NCBI RefSeq assembly: GCF_030209445.1
Contig: NZ_JARVSD010000018.1
Location: 232,276 to 296,275 of the forward strand
Source: Promicromonospora sp. MEB111
Lineage (GTDB): Bacteria > Actinomycetota > Actinomycetes > Actinomycetales > Cellulomonadaceae
Length of the DNA: 64,000 nt
Direction of reading: 5' to 3'
In this document: piece after piece, positions 51,567 through 60,299 of the stretch
Layout of the letters: each line of letters starts with the position of its first letter
Position numbering within the stretch: the first letter of the stretch is position 1
The notes under the pieces: generated by a model
Database searches by the model: none
What the model was told of the DNA's origin: nothing
What the model saw: only the letters and a program-made list of their open reading frames with translations
Position numbers and translations under genes: made by a program

Positions 51567-51890
51567 TCAGGAGCTGCGGTCGGCGGGACCCTGCTCCGCC
51601 CGCCGGTCGACCCATTGCTTCGCCTCGACGAGCCCGAGGCCGGTGGCGTCCCGGTACAGCTTGATCGCCTCGATCCGGCGGTCGGACCAGATGTTCCGGT
51701 CGATCTCGGCCAGGGCTTCCGGCGAGATCCCGTCGGCGGTCGGCCATTCGACATCGAGGTGATCGAGGATCAGGTCCAGCTTTCGCTCGACCCGTTCGAT
51801 CGCTTTCCCGCTCTCGCGCAGGTGCCCGCTGACGGTGATGTACAGAAGCAGCAGGACGACGAATATCGCGACGGGAATGATCTCCAGCAT
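51567..51890 (-). CDS. Membrane-anchored protein with ribosomal L7/L12 C-terminal-like domain
   Basis: 107 aa. One membrane helix at residues 3-20 (EIIPVAIFVVLLLLYI), a short charged helix (SGKAIERVERKLDLILDHL), and at about 70-97 the stretch RRIEAIKLYRDATGLGLVEA, which resembles the L7/L12 C-terminal helix pair (KIxVIKxVRexTGLGLKEAK). Such anchored proteins are found in actinobacteria; function unknown. It precedes the giant repeat protein gene by about 170 nt on the same strand. Confidence 0.75.
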   Translation of the reverse strand: MLEIIPVAIFVVLLLLYITVSGHLRESGKAIERVERKLDLILDHLDVEWPTADGISPEALAEIDRNIWSDRRIEAIKLYRDATGLGLVEAKQWVDRRAEQGPADRSS

Positions 51891-51908
51891 GTCCCGAACC
51901 GTAACGGC

Positions 51909-52652
51909 TCAGCCCCGGCACGCGAGCATGCTGAACGTGTTGGGCACGCGCCCGTCCCAGGCGGCGGCGGTGACGCCGCCCGGGTACCAGAACGGCTCGG
52001 GGTGCTCGTGCAGCTCCTCGATCTCGAACCCCGCCCGCAGGCAGGCCGTGACGATGCCCGCGAGCGTGTGCTGCCGCTCCACGGCGCCGTTGCCGGGGTA
52101 GGTGTCGTTGACGTGCGCGGGGGCGAAGTACCCGCGGTCGGGGCGCACCCGGATCTCGTCGGGGTCCCAGTCCCACAGCGGCACCAAGGGGTGCGCCTCG
52201 TACACGTACAGCCGGCCGCCCGGCCGCAGCAGGCGGTGCGCCTCCGCGAAGAACGCGCCCAGGTCGGCGAGCCAGATCAGGGCGCCCTTGCCGGTGTAGA
52301 CCAGGTCGGCGCACGCCGCCTCCAGCCCGCTCGCGGGCAGGGTCGCCCGGGTGTACCGGCACGGCAGGCCGAGCTCGTCCGCGCGGCGCCGCGCGCTGGA
52401 GACGGCGGCCTCGCTGTAGTCGAGGCCGTGCACGGAGCGCGCCCCCAGGCGTGCGAGCGCGATGTCGTCGAGCCCGTGGCCGCTCATCGGGTGCACCACG
52501 TCGGCGCCGGCGACGAGATCGCCGAGGGCGTCGACCTCGGCGGGCAGGAGCTCCGCGGTGCGGGCCAGGGCGAGGTGCTCGGCGTACTCGTCCTCGTACT
52601 TGCGCGATGCGACGGCCCAGGCGGCCCGTGTCTCGTTCCCGGTGGCGTCCAT
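51909..52652 (-). CDS. Class I SAM-dependent methyltransferase
   Basis: 247 aa from ATG 52652. SAM motif I is of the variant kind VVHPMSGHGLDDIALARLGA followed by acidic HGLDYSEAAV, then LLRPGGRLYVYEAHPLVP after motif III. This variant (no GxGxG) occurs in a known clade of small-molecule methyltransferases. AGGGTGG about 4 nt upstream. Substrate unknown; upstream of the L7/L12-like gene by 18 nt on the same strand. Confidence 0.8.
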   Translation of the reverse strand: MDATGNETRAAWAVASRKYEDEYAEHLALARTAELLPAEVDALGDLVAGADVVHPMSGHGLDDIALARLGARSVHGLDYSEAAVSSARRRADELGLPCRYTRATLPASGLEAACADLVYTGKGALIWLADLGAFFAEAHRLLRPGGRLYVYEAHPLVPLWDWDPDEIRVRPDRGYFAPAHVNDTYPGNGAVERQHTLAGIVTACLRAGFEIEELHEHPEPFWYPGGVTAAAWDGRVPNTFSMLACRG

Positions 52653-52710
52653 CGCGCCACCCTGCCAGGGGCGGCGGGGCCGGCGCAGCACTTTTCTGGC
52701 GTGCGCGACG

Positions 52711-52770
52711 TTGCGCGCGATACCCCTCAGGGGTATATGGTGAGCGACATACGGTTACCCCCTAGGGGTA
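52711..52770 (+). promoter_or_regulatory. Copper-responsive promoter with two CsoR-type operators
   Basis: TTGCGC (52711-52716), 17-nt spacer, TATATG (52734-52739). The dyad ATACCCCTCAGGGGTAT (52720-52736) fills the spacer and reaches into the -10. A second site TACCCCCTAGGGGTA lies at 52756-52770 in the leader. These G/C-tract dyads are the known CsoR site form. The same layout recurs at 63769-63797. Confidence 0.75.
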
Positions 52771-52799
52771 GCAAGGTATCAACACCGAGAGGCGAGACG

Positions 52800-53012
52800 A
52801 TGACGACGAGCGAGTACCAGGTGACGGGGATGACCTGCGGCCACTGCGAGATGTCGGTGCGCGGCGAGGTGAGCCGCCTCCCGGGGGTGGAGCAGGTCGA
52901 CGTGAGCGCGGCGACCGGCCGGCTCGTGGTCCGCAGCGCCGCGGCGCTGGACGAGGCCGCGGTCCTGGCCGCCGTGGACGAGGCGGGATACGAGGCGGCG
53001 CGTCTCTCATGA
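52800..53012 (+). CDS. copZ: Copper chaperone, HMA domain
   Basis: 70 aa single HMA domain, VTGMTCGHCEMSV with Cu ligands C13 and C16; His15 between them is common in Gram-positive CopZ. It passes Cu(I) to the CopA ATPase two genes downstream. ATG overlaps nothing; its stop overlaps the next start by 4 nt. Controlled by the CsoR-type promoter just upstream; a csoR gene is not in the window. Confidence 0.92.
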   Translation: MTTSEYQVTGMTCGHCEMSVRGEVSRLPGVEQVDVSAATGRLVVRSAAALDEAAVLAAVDEAGYEAARLS

Positions 53013-53965
53013 ACGCGCCCCAGCGGCTGGGCCTGTACGGCGGGGGGCTCGCGGCGCTGTTCGCCGCGTCCTTCGCCGTCGCGGGCGCGGTCGTCCCGGA
53101 GGCCTCGGTCGTCGCCTGGTCGGCGGCGGCCGGGGCCGACGGTCCGGACGGCATGGAGATGACCGGCGGCGACGCGGGACACGGTGACACGGGCGGCGAG
53201 GCGCCGGCCGGCGCCCACGGGCCCGACGGTGCCGGCCCGGCGCCGGTGCGCGGGCTGTCGCTGGAGCAGGACGGCCTGCTCCTGAGCCCGGTGACGGTCC
53301 CGGACGAGGTGGGCGAGCGGGGCACGCTCTCGTTCGTGATCATGCAGGCCGACGGCGCCGCGGTGACCGAGTTCGCCACGGAGCACGACAAGGAGCTGCA
53401 CCTGGTCGTGGTGCGGTCCGACGGCGAGCGGTTCCGGCACGTGCACCCGACGATGTCGCCGGACGGCGTCTGGTCGATGCCGTGGACCTGGGACGAGGCG
53501 GGCACCTACCGCGTGCTCGCGGACTTCGTCCCCGAGGCGACCGGCGAGAACCTGACGCTGGGCCGGACGGTCGATGTCGCGGGCCGGTTCGACGCGCGGC
53601 CGGCCACGGCGGTGTCGGCGTCCGACACGACCGACGGGTACACCGCGACTCTCACGGGGGACCTGAGCGCGAGCGGGGAGTCGACGCTGACGGCGACCGT
53701 CACGCGCGACGGCGAGCCGGTCACGGACCTGGAGCCGTATCTCGGCGCCTTCGGGCACCTCGTCGCCCTGCGCGCGGGCGACCTGGCCTACCTGCACGTG
53801 CACCCCGAGGGCCACGAGCCCGAGCCGGGAGCGGTGTCCGGGCCGGACGTCACGTTCCGGACCGAGGCGCCCACCCCGGGCCGCTACCTGCTGTACCTGG
53901 ACTTCAAGGTGGACGGGGACGTGCACACCGCGCGCTTCGTCCTGGACACGGAGGGGAGGGGCTGA
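53009..53965 (+). CDS. Exported protein of the copper operon, unknown family
   Basis: 318 aa. One N-terminal membrane or signal segment (about 8-36), then a Met/His/Gly-rich linker ([16 protein letters not shown]), then two beta-rich halves. Each half has a His motif: [12 protein letters not shown] and [13 protein letters not shown]. The Met and His content suggests copper binding outside the membrane. Its position between copZ and copA, with 4-nt and 1-nt overlaps, ties it to copper handling. I do not recognise a named family. Confidence 0.75.
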   Translation: MNAPQRLGLYGGGLAALFAASFAVAGAVVPEASVVAWSAAAGADGPDGMEMTGGDAGHGDTGGEAPAGAHGPDGAGPAPVRGLSLEQDGLLLSPVTVPDEVGERGTLSFVIMQADGAAVTEFATEHDKELHLVVVRSDGERFRHVHPTMSPDGVWSMPWTWDEAGTYRVLADFVPEATGENLTLGRTVDVAGRFDARPATAVSASDTTDGYTATLTGDLSASGESTLTATVTRDGEPVTDLEPYLGAFGHLVALRAGDLAYLHVHPEGHEPEPGAVSGPDVTFRTEAPTPGRYLLYLDFKVDGDVHTARFVLDTEGRG

Positions 53966-56223
53966 TGTCCGGCACCACGTCCCGCACGGACGAGCCGACG
54001 ACCACGGTCGACCTGGAGATCGGGGGTATGACCTGCGCGTCGTGCGCCATGCGGATCGAGAAGAAGCTCAACCGCCTCGACGGCGTGACCGCGAGCGTCA
54101 ACTACGCCACCGAGAAGGCGAAGGTCACCGCGCCCGCCGGGTACGACCTCGGCGCGCTGGTGGCCGAGGTCGAGAAGACCGGCTACACCGCCGTCCTGCC
54201 CGCGCCTCCCGAGGTGGCGGCGGACGACGACGGCGCGGCCGGCGCGCAGGACCGCGAGCTGTCCGCGCTGCGCGACCGGCTGATCACCACGGTGGTGCTC
54301 ACCGTCCCGGTGATCGCGCTCGCGATGGTCCCGGCCTGGCAGTTCACCTACTGGCAGTGGGCGTCGCTCGTGCTCGCGGCCCCCGTCGCGCTGTGGGGGG
54401 CCTGGCCGTTCCACCGGGCGGCGTGGACCAACCTGCGGCACGGCGCAGCCACCATGGACACCCTCGTCTCGCTGGGCGTGCTGGCCGGGTTCGGCTGGTC
54501 CCTGTACGCGCTCTTCCTCGGCACGGCAGGCGAGCCCGGCATGACGCACGGGTTCGAGCTGACGGTCGCGCCGTCCGACGGCGCCGCCAACATCTACCTC
54601 GAGGTGGCCACCGGCGTCACGATGTTCGTGCTGGCCGGGCGCTACTTCGAGAAGCGGTCCAAGCGCCGGGCGGGCGCCGCGCTGCGCGCGCTGCTGGAGC
54701 TGGGTGCGAAGGACGTCGCGGTGCTGCGCGACGGGGTCGAGGCGCGCGTGCCGGTCGAGAGCCTGGGCGTGGGCGACGAGTTCGTGGTGCGGCCGGGGGA
54801 GAAGGTCGCCACCGACGGCGTGGTCGTCGCCGGCTCGTCCGCGATCGACGCGTCGCTGCTCACGGGGGAGTCCGTCCCGGTCGAGGTCGGCGTCGGCGAC
54901 ACCGTGGCGGGGGCGACCGTGAACTCGGGTGGCCGCCTGGTCGTGCGGGCCACGGAGGTCGGGTCGGGCACCCAGCTCGCGCGGATCGCGCGTCTGGTCG
55001 AGGACGCGCAGTCCGGCAAGGCGGAGATCCAGCGTCTGGCCGACCGGGTCTCCGGGATCTTCGTCCCGGTGGTCATCGCGATCGCGGTGGCGACCCTGGG
55101 CTTCTGGTTCGGCGCCGGGTTCCCGGCCGCGGCCGGGCTGACCGCCGCCGTCGCGGTGCTGATCATCGCGTGCCCCTGCGCCCTCGGGCTGGCCACGCCC
55201 ACCGCGCTGCTGGTGGGTACCGGCCGCGGGGCCCAGCTCGGCATCCTCATCAAGGGGCCGGAGGTGCTGGAGTCCACGCGCAAGGTGGACACCGTGGTGC
55301 TCGACAAGACCGGCACCGTCACCACCGGCCGGATGACGCTCCAGGAGGCGGTCCCCGCCGACGGCACCTCGCGCGAGGAGCTGCTGCGGCTCGCGGGCGC
55401 CCTGGAGGACGCCTCCGAGCACCCCGTGGCGCAGGCCGTCGCCAAGGGCGCCACCCAGGAGGTGGGTGACCTGCCGGTCCCGGAGTCGTTCGAGAGCGTC
55501 CAGGGCAAGGGCGTGCAGGGTGTCGTCGACGGGCACGCCGTCGTCGTCGGGCGCGAGAGCCTGCTCGCCGACTGGTCGCAGTACCTGCCGGAGGACCTGG
55601 CGCGGGCCAAGGCCCGCGCGGAGGGCGAGGGCAGGACCGTGGTCGCCGTCGGCTGGGACGGGAAGGCACGCGGCATCCTCGTCGTGGCCGACCAGGTGAA
55701 GCCCACCAGCGCCGACGCCGTCGGGCAGCTCGTGGCGCTCGGGCTCACGCCCGTGCTGCTCACCGGTGACAACCGGGCGGTGGCCGAGCAGGTCGCCGCC
55801 GCGGTGGGGATCACCGAGGTGATCGCCGAGGTCATGCCGCAGGACAAGGCCGACATCGTGGCGAAGCTGCAGGCCGAGGGCAGGATCGTGGCGATGGTCG
55901 GGGACGGCGTGAACGACGCCCCCGCGCTGGCGCAGGCCGACCTGGGCCTGGCGATGGGCACGGGTACGGACGCCGCCATCGAGGCAGCGGACATCACGCT
56001 CGTGCGCGGCGACCTCACCTCTGCCGCCGACGCGATCCGGCTGTCGCGCCGGACGCTCGGCACCATCCGGACCAACCTGTTCTGGGCGTTCGGGTACAAC
56101 GTCGCCGCGATCCCGCTGGCGGCCCTCGGCCTGCTCAACCCCATGCTGGCCGGCGCCGCGATGGCGTTCTCCAGCGTCTTCGTGGTGGGCAACAGCCTGC
56201 GGCTGCGCACCTTCCGCCGCTGA
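53965..56223 (+). CDS. copA: Cu(I)-exporting P1B-1-type ATPase
   Basis: 752 aa from ATG 53965 (TGATG overlap). N-terminal HMA domain with GMTCASC (C24, C27), eight membrane helices, TM6 motif [13 protein letters not shown], phosphorylation site [12 protein letters not shown] in the nucleotide domain, and hinge [10 protein letters not shown]. The late helices contain [12 protein letters not shown] and [12 protein letters not shown], the Y-N and M-x-x-S-S residues of Cu(I) pumps. It ends at a large hairpin (56226-56294). Confidence 0.95.
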   Translation: MSGTTSRTDEPTTTVDLEIGGMTCASCAMRIEKKLNRLDGVTASVNYATEKAKVTAPAGYDLGALVAEVEKTGYTAVLPAPPEVAADDDGAAGAQDRELSALRDRLITTVVLTVPVIALAMVPAWQFTYWQWASLVLAAPVALWGAWPFHRAAWTNLRHGAATMDTLVSLGVLAGFGWSLYALFLGTAGEPGMTHGFELTVAPSDGAANIYLEVATGVTMFVLAGRYFEKRSKRRAGAALRALLELGAKDVAVLRDGVEARVPVESLGVGDEFVVRPGEKVATDGVVVAGSSAIDASLLTGESVPVEVGVGDTVAGATVNSGGRLVVRATEVGSGTQLARIARLVEDAQSGKAEIQRLADRVSGIFVPVVIAIAVATLGFWFGAGFPAAAGLTAAVAVLIIACPCALGLATPTALLVGTGRGAQLGILIKGPEVLESTRKVDTVVLDKTGTVTTGRMTLQEAVPADGTSREELLRLAGALEDASEHPVAQAVAKGATQEVGDLPVPESFESVQGKGVQGVVDGHAVVVGRESLLADWSQYLPEDLARAKARAEGEGRTVVAVGWDGKARGILVVADQVKPTSADAVGQLVALGLTPVLLTGDNRAVAEQVAAAVGITEVIAEVMPQDKADIVAKLQAEGRIVAMVGDGVNDAPALAQADLGLAMGTGTDAAIEAADITLVRGDLTSAADAIRLSRRTLGTIRTNLFWAFGYNVAAIPLAALGLLNPMLAGAAMAFSSVFVVGNSLRLRTFRR

Positions 56224-56225
56224 CC

Positions 56226-56294
56226 CCTCGTTGAGTGCGGGATATTCGCCCTTCTGCCCTGCTCAGAAGGGCGAATATCCCGCACTCAACGAGG
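56226..56294. terminator. 30-bp-stem inverted repeat after copA
   Basis: Arms 56226-56255 (CCTCGTTGAGTGCGGGATAT...) and 56265-56294 pair perfectly over 30 bp with a 9-nt loop. It begins 3 nt after the copA stop and ends 16 nt before the end of the convergent reductase gene. Arm sequence is clearly related to the hairpin at 4269-4332 (shared CGTTGAGTGC-GGAT-TTCGCCCT). Confidence 0.8.
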
Positions 56295-56309
56295 TGGGTG
56301 GGGCTCGGG

Positions 56310-56867
56310 TCAGGCGTGCAGCGGCTCAAGGGCGCCCGACCAGGCGACCGTCTGGTCCAGCAGCGTGTCCAGGGCCGGGGTCAGGTGCTCGCCCGGCTTG
56401 AACACCGAGTAGTTCTCGAACTCGGTGATCAGCGACAGCGCCACCTGCTGGCGCACCGTCGCGACCTGCAGCTCCGCGAGGATGAGGCGGAGGTGCTCCG
56501 CGGCGCGAGCGCCGCCCACGCCGCCGTAGGAGACGATGCCGGCCGCCTTGTTGTTCCACTCGCCGTAGACGAAGTCGAGGGCGTTCTTGAGCACGCCCGA
56601 GGTGGAGTGGTTGTACTCCGGCGTCACGAACACGTAGCCGTCGAACTCGGCCACCTTGGCGGCCCACTCCTTGGTGTGGTCGTGGGCGTACTGGCCCATG
56701 GCCGGGGACATGGGCTCGTCGAGGTGGGGCAGGGGGTAGTCCGCCAGGTCGACGAGCTCGAACTCGGCGTCCGTGCGCTGCGACGCGATCTCGTAGACCC
56801 ACTTGGCCACGGCCTCGCCGTTCCTGCCGGGGCGGGTGCTGCCGAGGATGATTCCGATCTTGAGCAT
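56310..56867 (-). CDS. NADPH-dependent FMN reductase family protein
   Basis: 185 aa flavodoxin fold: KIGIILGSTRPGRNGEAVAKW at the start (FMN phosphate loop), FVTPEYNHSTSGVLKNALDF (the P-E-Y-N signature) and a GGVGGARAAEHLR loop. AAGGA 7 nt before the ATG. Reduces FMN or quinone-like compounds. Divergent from an HxlR regulator, a very common pair for quinone or azo reductases. Confidence 0.9.
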   Translation of the reverse strand: MLKIGIILGSTRPGRNGEAVAKWVYEIASQRTDAEFELVDLADYPLPHLDEPMSPAMGQYAHDHTKEWAAKVAEFDGYVFVTPEYNHSTSGVLKNALDFVYGEWNNKAAGIVSYGGVGGARAAEHLRLILAELQVATVRQQVALSLITEFENYSVFKPGEHLTPALDTLLDQTVAWSGALEPLHA

Positions 56868-57038
56868 TGCTCGTCCTTCGCTTCCGTGAGTGCTGTCGGT
56901 GGACCCGCCCGGGCGCGGGAACGAACACGGGGCCGGGGTGGTTGGTCCACGTGACACAACAGTGCGGAGACGCGGGTAATCCAGCTTTCAAATACGCACT
57001 TTGCAGTTCGTCGGTAACCGGAGAGGAAGCAATGCGGC

Positions 57039-57467
57039 ATGGTGCGGATCTCGCGTGACACGCGTCTGGACAGCCTGGCGGCGAGGATGCCCGGGGGCTC
57101 CGACTCGCCGTGCGACAGCGAGACGCACGAGCTGACCCGGGACCTCATGGGCCAGGTGGCCGACCGGTGGACGCTGCTGGTCGTGGCGTCCCTCTCCGAC
57201 GGCCCGCAGCGCTTCTCCGCCATCCAGGCGGTCGTGTCCGGGGTCTCGCACCGGATGCTCAGCAAGACCCTCCGGGGCCTTCTGCGGGACGGGATGGTGA
57301 CCCGCACCGCCTACGCCGAGGTGCCGCCCCGCGTCGAGTACGAGCTGACCCCGCTCGGCTGGAAGCTCATGGACCTGGCGCACGGCTTCGTGGACTGGGC
57401 GCAGGACCACGGGCAGCAGCTGAGGGAGAGCCGCGCCCGGTTCGACCGGGGGAGCGAGGCGGTCTGA
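57039..57467 (+). CDS. HxlR family transcriptional regulator
   Basis: 142 aa winged HTH of the HxlR type: DRWTLLVVASLSDGPQRFS, HRMLSKTLRGLLRDGMVTR, PPRVEYELTPLGWKL. A Cys near residue 25 (SPCDSETHEL) lies before the HTH, as in redox- or quinone-sensing members. Divergent from the FMN reductase with a 171-nt control region. Confidence 0.88.
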   Translation: MVRISRDTRLDSLAARMPGGSDSPCDSETHELTRDLMGQVADRWTLLVVASLSDGPQRFSAIQAVVSGVSHRMLSKTLRGLLRDGMVTRTAYAEVPPRVEYELTPLGWKLMDLAHGFVDWAQDHGQQLRESRARFDRGSEAV

Positions 57468-57504
57468 CGGCGCGGCGGTCTGCTGCCCGCGCGGCCTGAC
57501 GGCG

Positions 57505-58065
57505 TCAGCCGTCCAGCACCGTCAGCGCCAGCAGCCGCTCACGCAGGCGGGCCAGCTCCTCCGGCGTCGGCTCGCCGCCCCAGGCGGGCTGCGCGCTGGC
57601 GCCGTCCGCCGCCGCCACCACGAGCGACAGGACGTCCTCGGGCAGGCCGTCGGCCCGCAGGTCGTCCTGCCAGCGGCGCGCGTCGGCCCGGGCCAGGTCG
57701 ATGACGGCGTCCACGCTCGACAGGTGCGCGATCACCACCAGCGCGTCGCGCGAGGCGGCGGCGTCCAGGGCGCCGTCGATCGAGACGCGCACGTAGGCGC
57801 GCGTGAGGCGGCCGGGGGCGGCGTCGTCGGCCGGGATCGCGGCGAGCACCGCCGACCGGAACCGCTCCAGCCAGTCGGCCGCCAGCGCGAGGTGCAGGTC
57901 GTGCTTGTTCGCGAAGTGGTACAGCAAACCGCCCTTGGACACGCCCGCCCGGCGCGCGACGTCGTCGAGGCTGGCCGACACCCCGCGCTCGCGGACCAGC
58001 CGGCTCGCCGCGTCCAGGATCGCCGCGCGCGTCTGCTCCGGGCTCCTGCCCGCCGTCCTGCCCAT
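57505..58065 (-). CDS. TetR family transcriptional regulator
   Basis: 186 aa from ATG 58065. HTH about 25-60 (LDDVARRAGVSKGGLLYHFA), TetR_C_37-like ligand domain. Divergent from an MFS exporter with a 26-bp dyad in between, thus probably its repressor. Confidence 0.9.
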   Translation of the reverse strand: MGRTAGRSPEQTRAAILDAASRLVRERGVSASLDDVARRAGVSKGGLLYHFANKHDLHLALAADWLERFRSAVLAAIPADDAAPGRLTRAYVRVSIDGALDAAASRDALVVIAHLSSVDAVIDLARADARRWQDDLRADGLPEDVLSLVVAAADGASAQPAWGGEPTPEELARLRERLLALTVLDG

Positions 58066-58134
58066 GGCCACCCCTCGTGTCCGACGCACTGCCCGGCACG
58101 CACTATAGGCCGCGTCACAGGCACCGTCCTAGAA

Positions 58135-58160
58135 AACTGTACCGGCTAGACGGTACAGTT
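58135..58160. promoter_or_regulatory. TetR operator overlapping the MFS promoter
   Basis: AACTGTACCG, 6 nt, CGGTACAGTT: a perfect 10-bp dyad. TACAGT (58154-58159) can be the -10, 7 nt before the GTG of the MFS gene, so the transcript would be leaderless and blocked by bound repressor. Confidence 0.75.
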
Positions 58161-58166
58161 ACGCGG

Positions 58167-59684
58167 GTGACGGCTCTTGCTCCCCTCCTCTCCGTGCGCC
58201 GCCGGTGGGCCGCGCTCGCCGTCCTCGTGCTGGCGGTCGGGCTGCTGGCGATCGACGGCACCGTGCTCTACCTGGCCGTCCCGTCGCTCACCCGCGACCT
58301 CGCGCCCACCGCCACCCAGGTCCTGTGGATCGGCGACATCTACTCGCTGGCCATCGCCGGGCTGCTGGTCACCATGGGCACCCTGGCCGACCGGATCGGT
58401 CGCAAGCGACTCCTGCTGATCGGCGCGACGGCGTTCGGCGTGGCCTCGGCGCTGGCCGCCTTCGCGCCCGACGCGGAGACCCTCATCGCCGCCCGCCTGC
58501 TGCTCGGCGTGGCCGGCGCCACGATCATGCCCTCGACGCTCTCCCTCATCCGCACGCTGTTCCCCGACGCCGCCGAGCGCAGCCGCGCCATCGCCGTGTG
58601 GTCCGCCGCGGCGGGCGGCGGGGCCGCCGTCGGGCCGCTGGTCGGCGGGCTGCTGCTGGAGCACTTCTGGTGGGGCGCGGTCTTCCTCGTCAACGTGCCG
58701 GTCGTGCTGGTCCTGGTGGTCGCCGGCGCCGTGCTGCTGCCCGAGGCGAAGGACCCGAACCCCGGCCGCCTCGACCTGCTGTCCGTGCTCCTGTCGTTCG
58801 CCGCGGTGATGCCGCTGGTCTGGGCCATCAAGCATGCCGCGTCCGAGGGCGTCGACGCGCTCGCGACCGGCGTGCTGGCGCTCGCGGTGGCCTCCGGCGT
58901 CTGGTTCGTGCGGCGCCAGAACCGGCTCGCGGCGGACGGCCGCGGCCCGCTGCTCGACGTCGGCCTGTTCAGGGTCCCGGCGTTCAGCGGCGCGGTGGCG
59001 GCCAACCTCATCGCGATCTTCGCGCTGACCGGCATGCTGTTCTTCTTCTCGCAGTACCTCCAGCTCGTGCGCGGGTTCTCCCCGCTGGTCGCGGGCGTCG
59101 CGGAGCTGCCCGCCACCCTCGCGTCCATCGCGGTGGTGGTCGTGGTGGGCTGGTCGCTCCGGAAGTTCGGCCGGGGCCGCGCCATCGCGCTCGGGCTGGC
59201 GGTCACCGCGCTGGGCATGGTCGCCATCGCCGTGGCGGAGGGCGCCGACCACTACGCGTGGCTCGCGCTCGCCCTGGTCCCGGCCGGCCTCGGCGTGGGG
59301 CTGGCGATGACGCTGACCACGGATGCCGTGGTCTCCGCCGTCCCGCCGGCCAAGGCGGGCGGCGCCTCGGCGATCTCCGAGACGGCGTACGAGCTCGGCG
59401 TCGCGCTGGGTGTCGCCGTGCTCGGCTCGCTCGTCACCCTGGGCTACCAGGGCCGGGTCACCCTGCCCGCGGGCCTGTCGCCCGACGCCGCGGCCCAGGC
59501 CGGCGACTCGCTCGCCGCGGCGGTCAGCGTGGCGAGCGAGCAGGCGGCCGGCCTGGAGGCCGCCGTGCTGGACGCGGTGCGGGAGGCGTTCGTCGCGTCG
59601 CTGCAGACCACCTGCGTGGTGGCGGCGGTGCTGGTCGCGGTGGCCGCCGTCGTCGCCTGGCGGCTGATCCCGAACGAGCGGTGA
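58167..59684 (+). CDS. MFS drug efflux transporter, DHA2 type (14 TM)
   Basis: 505 aa with about 14 membrane helices. Motif pattern of the DHA2 group: DGTVLYLAVPSLTRDL in TM1 and GTLADRIGRKRLLLIG between TM2 and 3. The DHA2 motif C region is visible (AVWSAAAGGGAAVGPLVGG). GTG start without SD, consistent with a leaderless mRNA. Controlled by the divergent TetR. Similar to SmvA/QacA-like exporters; substrate not known. Confidence 0.9.
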   Translation: MTALAPLLSVRRRWAALAVLVLAVGLLAIDGTVLYLAVPSLTRDLAPTATQVLWIGDIYSLAIAGLLVTMGTLADRIGRKRLLLIGATAFGVASALAAFAPDAETLIAARLLLGVAGATIMPSTLSLIRTLFPDAAERSRAIAVWSAAAGGGAAVGPLVGGLLLEHFWWGAVFLVNVPVVLVLVVAGAVLLPEAKDPNPGRLDLLSVLLSFAAVMPLVWAIKHAASEGVDALATGVLALAVASGVWFVRRQNRLAADGRGPLLDVGLFRVPAFSGAVAANLIAIFALTGMLFFFSQYLQLVRGFSPLVAGVAELPATLASIAVVVVVGWSLRKFGRGRAIALGLAVTALGMVAIAVAEGADHYAWLALALVPAGLGVGLAMTLTTDAVVSAVPPAKAGGASAISETAYELGVALGVAVLGSLVTLGYQGRVTLPAGLSPDAAAQAGDSLAAAVSVASEQAAGLEAAVLDAVREAFVASLQTTCVVAAVLVAVAAVVAWRLIPNER

Positions 59685-59910
59685 CGCGGACCTGCACCCG
59701 CGCGCAGAAGGGCGCTTCTCGCCGCGGCGCCGGCGCAGCGCGCCGTGCTGGTGGCGAGCGTGCAGGCCTACGCGCAGGCCGAGTTCGCCCCGGACGTGCG
59801 CGAGCAGCTCCTGCGGATCTACGAGCGGCCCGGGCGATCGGAGCGCTGGTCCCGGACCGCACCCGCCGTGCCGGCGGGCGTGCCGACGCCGGCCGCGAAC
59901 CGGCGGCCTG
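59685..59910 (+). pseudogene. Probable decayed TetR C-terminal domain
   Basis: One frame reads ALLAAAPAQRAVLVASVQAY and then AQAEFAPDVREQLLRIYER. Another frame then picks up RARAIGALVPDRT. Joined, they look like the last helices of a TetR-type ligand domain with one frameshift. There is no HTH upstream; that space is the MFS gene. Evidence is by eye only, so this is a weak call. Confidence 0.35.
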
Positions 59911-60299
59911 GCACGAGGGTGTCCTCCTCGGACCGGGGAGGGGTGTTCTCCTGGGGATCTGTGCGGTACTTTACCGAACATTGGTAACTTATTAACGTTT
60001 ACCAGCCGCGTGTACCGCTGGTGCGGCATGCAGGATCAAGGAGTGACCTCACTCGATTGCCAGTGGACCCTGACCAGCGAGGAGATCCGCCACGTCGGGC
60101 CGCGGCGCTCGCCCGCGCCCACGAGCTCGGCCTGCTCGGCACATCCGGGCGGCGCGCGGGATCGGTTGACGAATGACCTGATGACCCGCGCCAACTGCAG
60201 TCCGCCCGGAGCTCCAGACGTTCCTTGGGAGGAAGTCGTGTCACCTGACAGCGCGAACAGAAGGACCGCCGGCCCTGAGCTCACGGCGGGACGACGAGG
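59911..60299. other. AT-richer gap with a dyad and a weak small open frame
   Basis: Nearly 400 nt between the decayed stretch and the ketoacyl synthase. TTACC-N7-GGTAA lies at 59971-59987 and a further TTTACC at 59998, in the most AT-rich part (GGTAACTTATTAACG), which looks like an operator/promoter. An open frame 60010-60303 (97 codons, GTG start, ATGA overlap with the synthase) has mixed codon use and no recognised product; in another frame LARAHELGLLGTSG appears, so this may also be broken coding DNA. Confidence 0.4.
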
